From Pseudidiomarina terrestris (GTDB taxonomy: Bacteria > Pseudomonadota > Gammaproteobacteria > Enterobacterales > Alteromonadaceae): a stretch of 64,000 nt of DNA. The stretch covers positions 62,001 through 126,000 of the forward strand of contig NZ_JAGGJF010000004.1 in assembly GCF_030466405.1 (NCBI RefSeq), in the 5' to 3' direction. Shown one piece after another: positions 63,167 to 64,000 of the stretch. A program made the translations under genes and the position numbers. Position 1 is the first letter of the stretch, and every line of letters begins with the position of its first letter. The notes under the pieces were generated by a model. The model had not been told where the DNA came from. It ran no database searches and saw only the letters and a program-made list of their open reading frames with translations.

Positions 63167-63379
63167 GGTAAACAGACGTTTTTTTCTTGTAATGGGGCCA
63201 GTTTGGCATGGATTGTTACAGAAGCCTAGCGATCTGTGTTGCAACATCTCTCCCCATTCACTGTTAAATTCGTTAGAATGCGGAACAATTTTCTAAAAAA
63301 AACCTGAGAGGGCTTGTTTGCAAGCAGAACAACCCCATCTCAATGCTATTCAAACTAACTCGATAAGACAGAGGGATTT

Positions 63380-63715
63380 ATGGACTTTTTAATCGGTACG
63401 GCTCACGCACAAGACGGCGCAGCGCAACAAGGTGGCGGTATGGAATTGATTTTCATGCTGGTCATGTTCGGTTTGATTTTCTATTTCATGATTTACCGTC
63501 CGCAAGCAAAACGCGTCAAGCAACATAAAGAACTTATCGCTGGCATTAGCAAAGGCGACGAAGTACTGATGAACGGTGGCATGGTAGGTCGCATTACTAA
63601 AATCAGTGAAGATAAAGACTTTATGGTTATCGCACTCGCTGAGAGTGTGGAAGTGACTGTGCAGAAATCAGCGGTAACCGCGGTTCTGCCAAAAGGAACC
63701 ATGAAATCTCTGTAA
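63380..63715 (+). CDS. yajC: preprotein translocase subunit YajC
   Basis: A 111-residue protein with one helix (MELIFMLVMFGLIFYFMIYRP) followed by QAKRVKQHKELIAGISKGDEV, the YajC core, and a small beta domain. YajC associates with SecDF in the inner membrane and aids Sec-dependent secretion. A ribosome site (GAGGGA) precedes the ATG. secD begins 18 bases after the stop. The usual tgt neighbour is far away in this window. Confidence 0.96.
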   Translation: MDFLIGTAHAQDGAAQQGGGMELIFMLVMFGLIFYFMIYRPQAKRVKQHKELIAGISKGDEVLMNGGMVGRITKISEDKDFMVIALAESVEVTVQKSAVTAVLPKGTMKSL

Positions 63716-63733
63716 TAGAGATAAGGATTTAAC

Positions 63734-64000
63734 GTGTTAAACAAGTTTCCGCTCTGGAAAAACCTGATGGTGGTCGGCATTTTGCTGATCGCCGCAGTGT
63801 ACGCTTTACCGAATCTCTATGGTGAAGACTTCGCGGTTCAGGTATCGGCAACGCGCACCACCAGCGTTGATACACAGGTCATGGGCCGTGTTGAAGATAC
63901 GCTGGCTGAATTGGATATCATGCCCAAGTCGATTGTGATGGAAGACGACCAGCTGTTGATTCGACTGTCTTCGGATAGCGAGCAACTGCAGGCGCGCCAG
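63734..64000 (+). CDS. secD: protein translocase subunit SecD, 5' part
   Basis: A GTG start at 63734 after AAGGATT. The 89 visible residues begin with MLNKFPLWKNLMVVGILLIA (GTG read as Met) and continue VYALPNLYGEDFAVQVSATR, the SecD N-terminus with its first helix and the start of the P1 domain. SecD with SecF uses the proton gradient to complete export through SecYEG. The gene runs past the end of the window. Confidence 0.95.
   Translation, partial: MLNKFPLWKNLMVVGILLIAAVYALPNLYGEDFAVQVSATRTTSVDTQVMGRVEDTLAELDIMPKSIVMEDDQLLIRLSSDSEQLQARQ

Noticed and set aside
63251-63279. Promoter with TAGAAT at 63274-63279 ahead of yajC
   Set aside because: No acceptable -35 lies at 16-18 bases, so the match to one hexamer is not enough.

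Overview
The window reads as chromosome of a marine gammaproteobacterium of the Alteromonadales, most likely Idiomarinaceae (Idiomarina, Pseudidiomarina or Aliidiomarina). This is inferred from the rpsU-dnaG-rpoD block followed by an ileX-type tRNA-Ile2(CAU) gene, proteins of E. coli-like type (QueA, Tgt, YcaO, RcsF-like, YdgA, YajC), moderate G+C, and the many peptidases and amino-acid catabolic genes typical of this proteolytic family. No species call is possible from sequence alone. Genes are packed tightly: several convergent pairs overlap at their stop codons and many same-strand genes overlap by 1 to 8 bases.

Layout. 0-6.4 kb: the 3' part of a PiT phosphate permease; a three-gene ECF sigma / membrane anti-sigma / periplasmic coiled-coil module; queA-tgt; a MarC-family protein. 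6.4-12.6 kb: the macromolecular synthesis block (rpsU, dnaG, rpoD) with a DUF3192 lipoprotein gene between dnaG and rpoD, then an amidohydrolase and tRNA-Ile2 with its own promoter. 12.6-17.4 kb: an apparent genomic island just downstream of the tRNA. It holds a one-TM orphan protein, a possible IS3 orfA remnant, and a strikingly G+C-rich, translationally coupled pair (ATP-grasp ligase plus CocE/NonD-type serine hydrolase), then an A+T-rich spacer. 17.4-27.7 kb: secreted S8 and S10 peptidases, PhzF, a GGDEF protein, and an Anbu (ancestral proteasome beta) locus with its alpha-E and circularly permuted ATP-grasp partners and a COG4307-type zinc metallopeptidase. 27.9-38.3 kb: a stand-alone ThrA/MetL-type homoserine dehydrogenase, carbamate kinase, EamA exporter, patatin, an OsmC-YcaO fusion with a DUF1707/LiaF-like protein, a DUF3750 lipoprotein, YdgA/DUF945 and a Sel1-repeat protein. 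38.5-49.3 kb: SulP plus UspA; a Mpo1-like / alpha-beta hydrolase / kynureninase operon; an AI-2E-family permease; cfa; an RcsF-like lipoprotein; a cysteine synthase; and a RimK-like RLAN ligase with a GNAT. 49.4-62.5 kb: the TIGR03546/TIGR03545 pair, a GntP permease / AlkK-like acyl-CoA ligase / MetX-like hydrolase operon, a TonB-dependent receptor, and a CrbS/CrbR-type two-component pair. 62.5-64 kb: a TRIC-family protein, yajC and the start of secD.

How the genes fit together. The recurring theme is making and breaking peptide or amide bonds. Three different ATP-grasp enzymes sit next to a hydrolase or an acetyltransferase (island, Anbu locus, RLAN-GNAT), alongside secreted S8 and S10 peptidases. 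The strongest candidates for little-described systems are the island ATP-grasp/CocE pair and the Anbu locus, which lacks its usual transglutaminase and has a zinc peptidase convergent with Anbu. queA-tgt and yajC-secD, normally one cluster, lie about 57.7 kb apart here.
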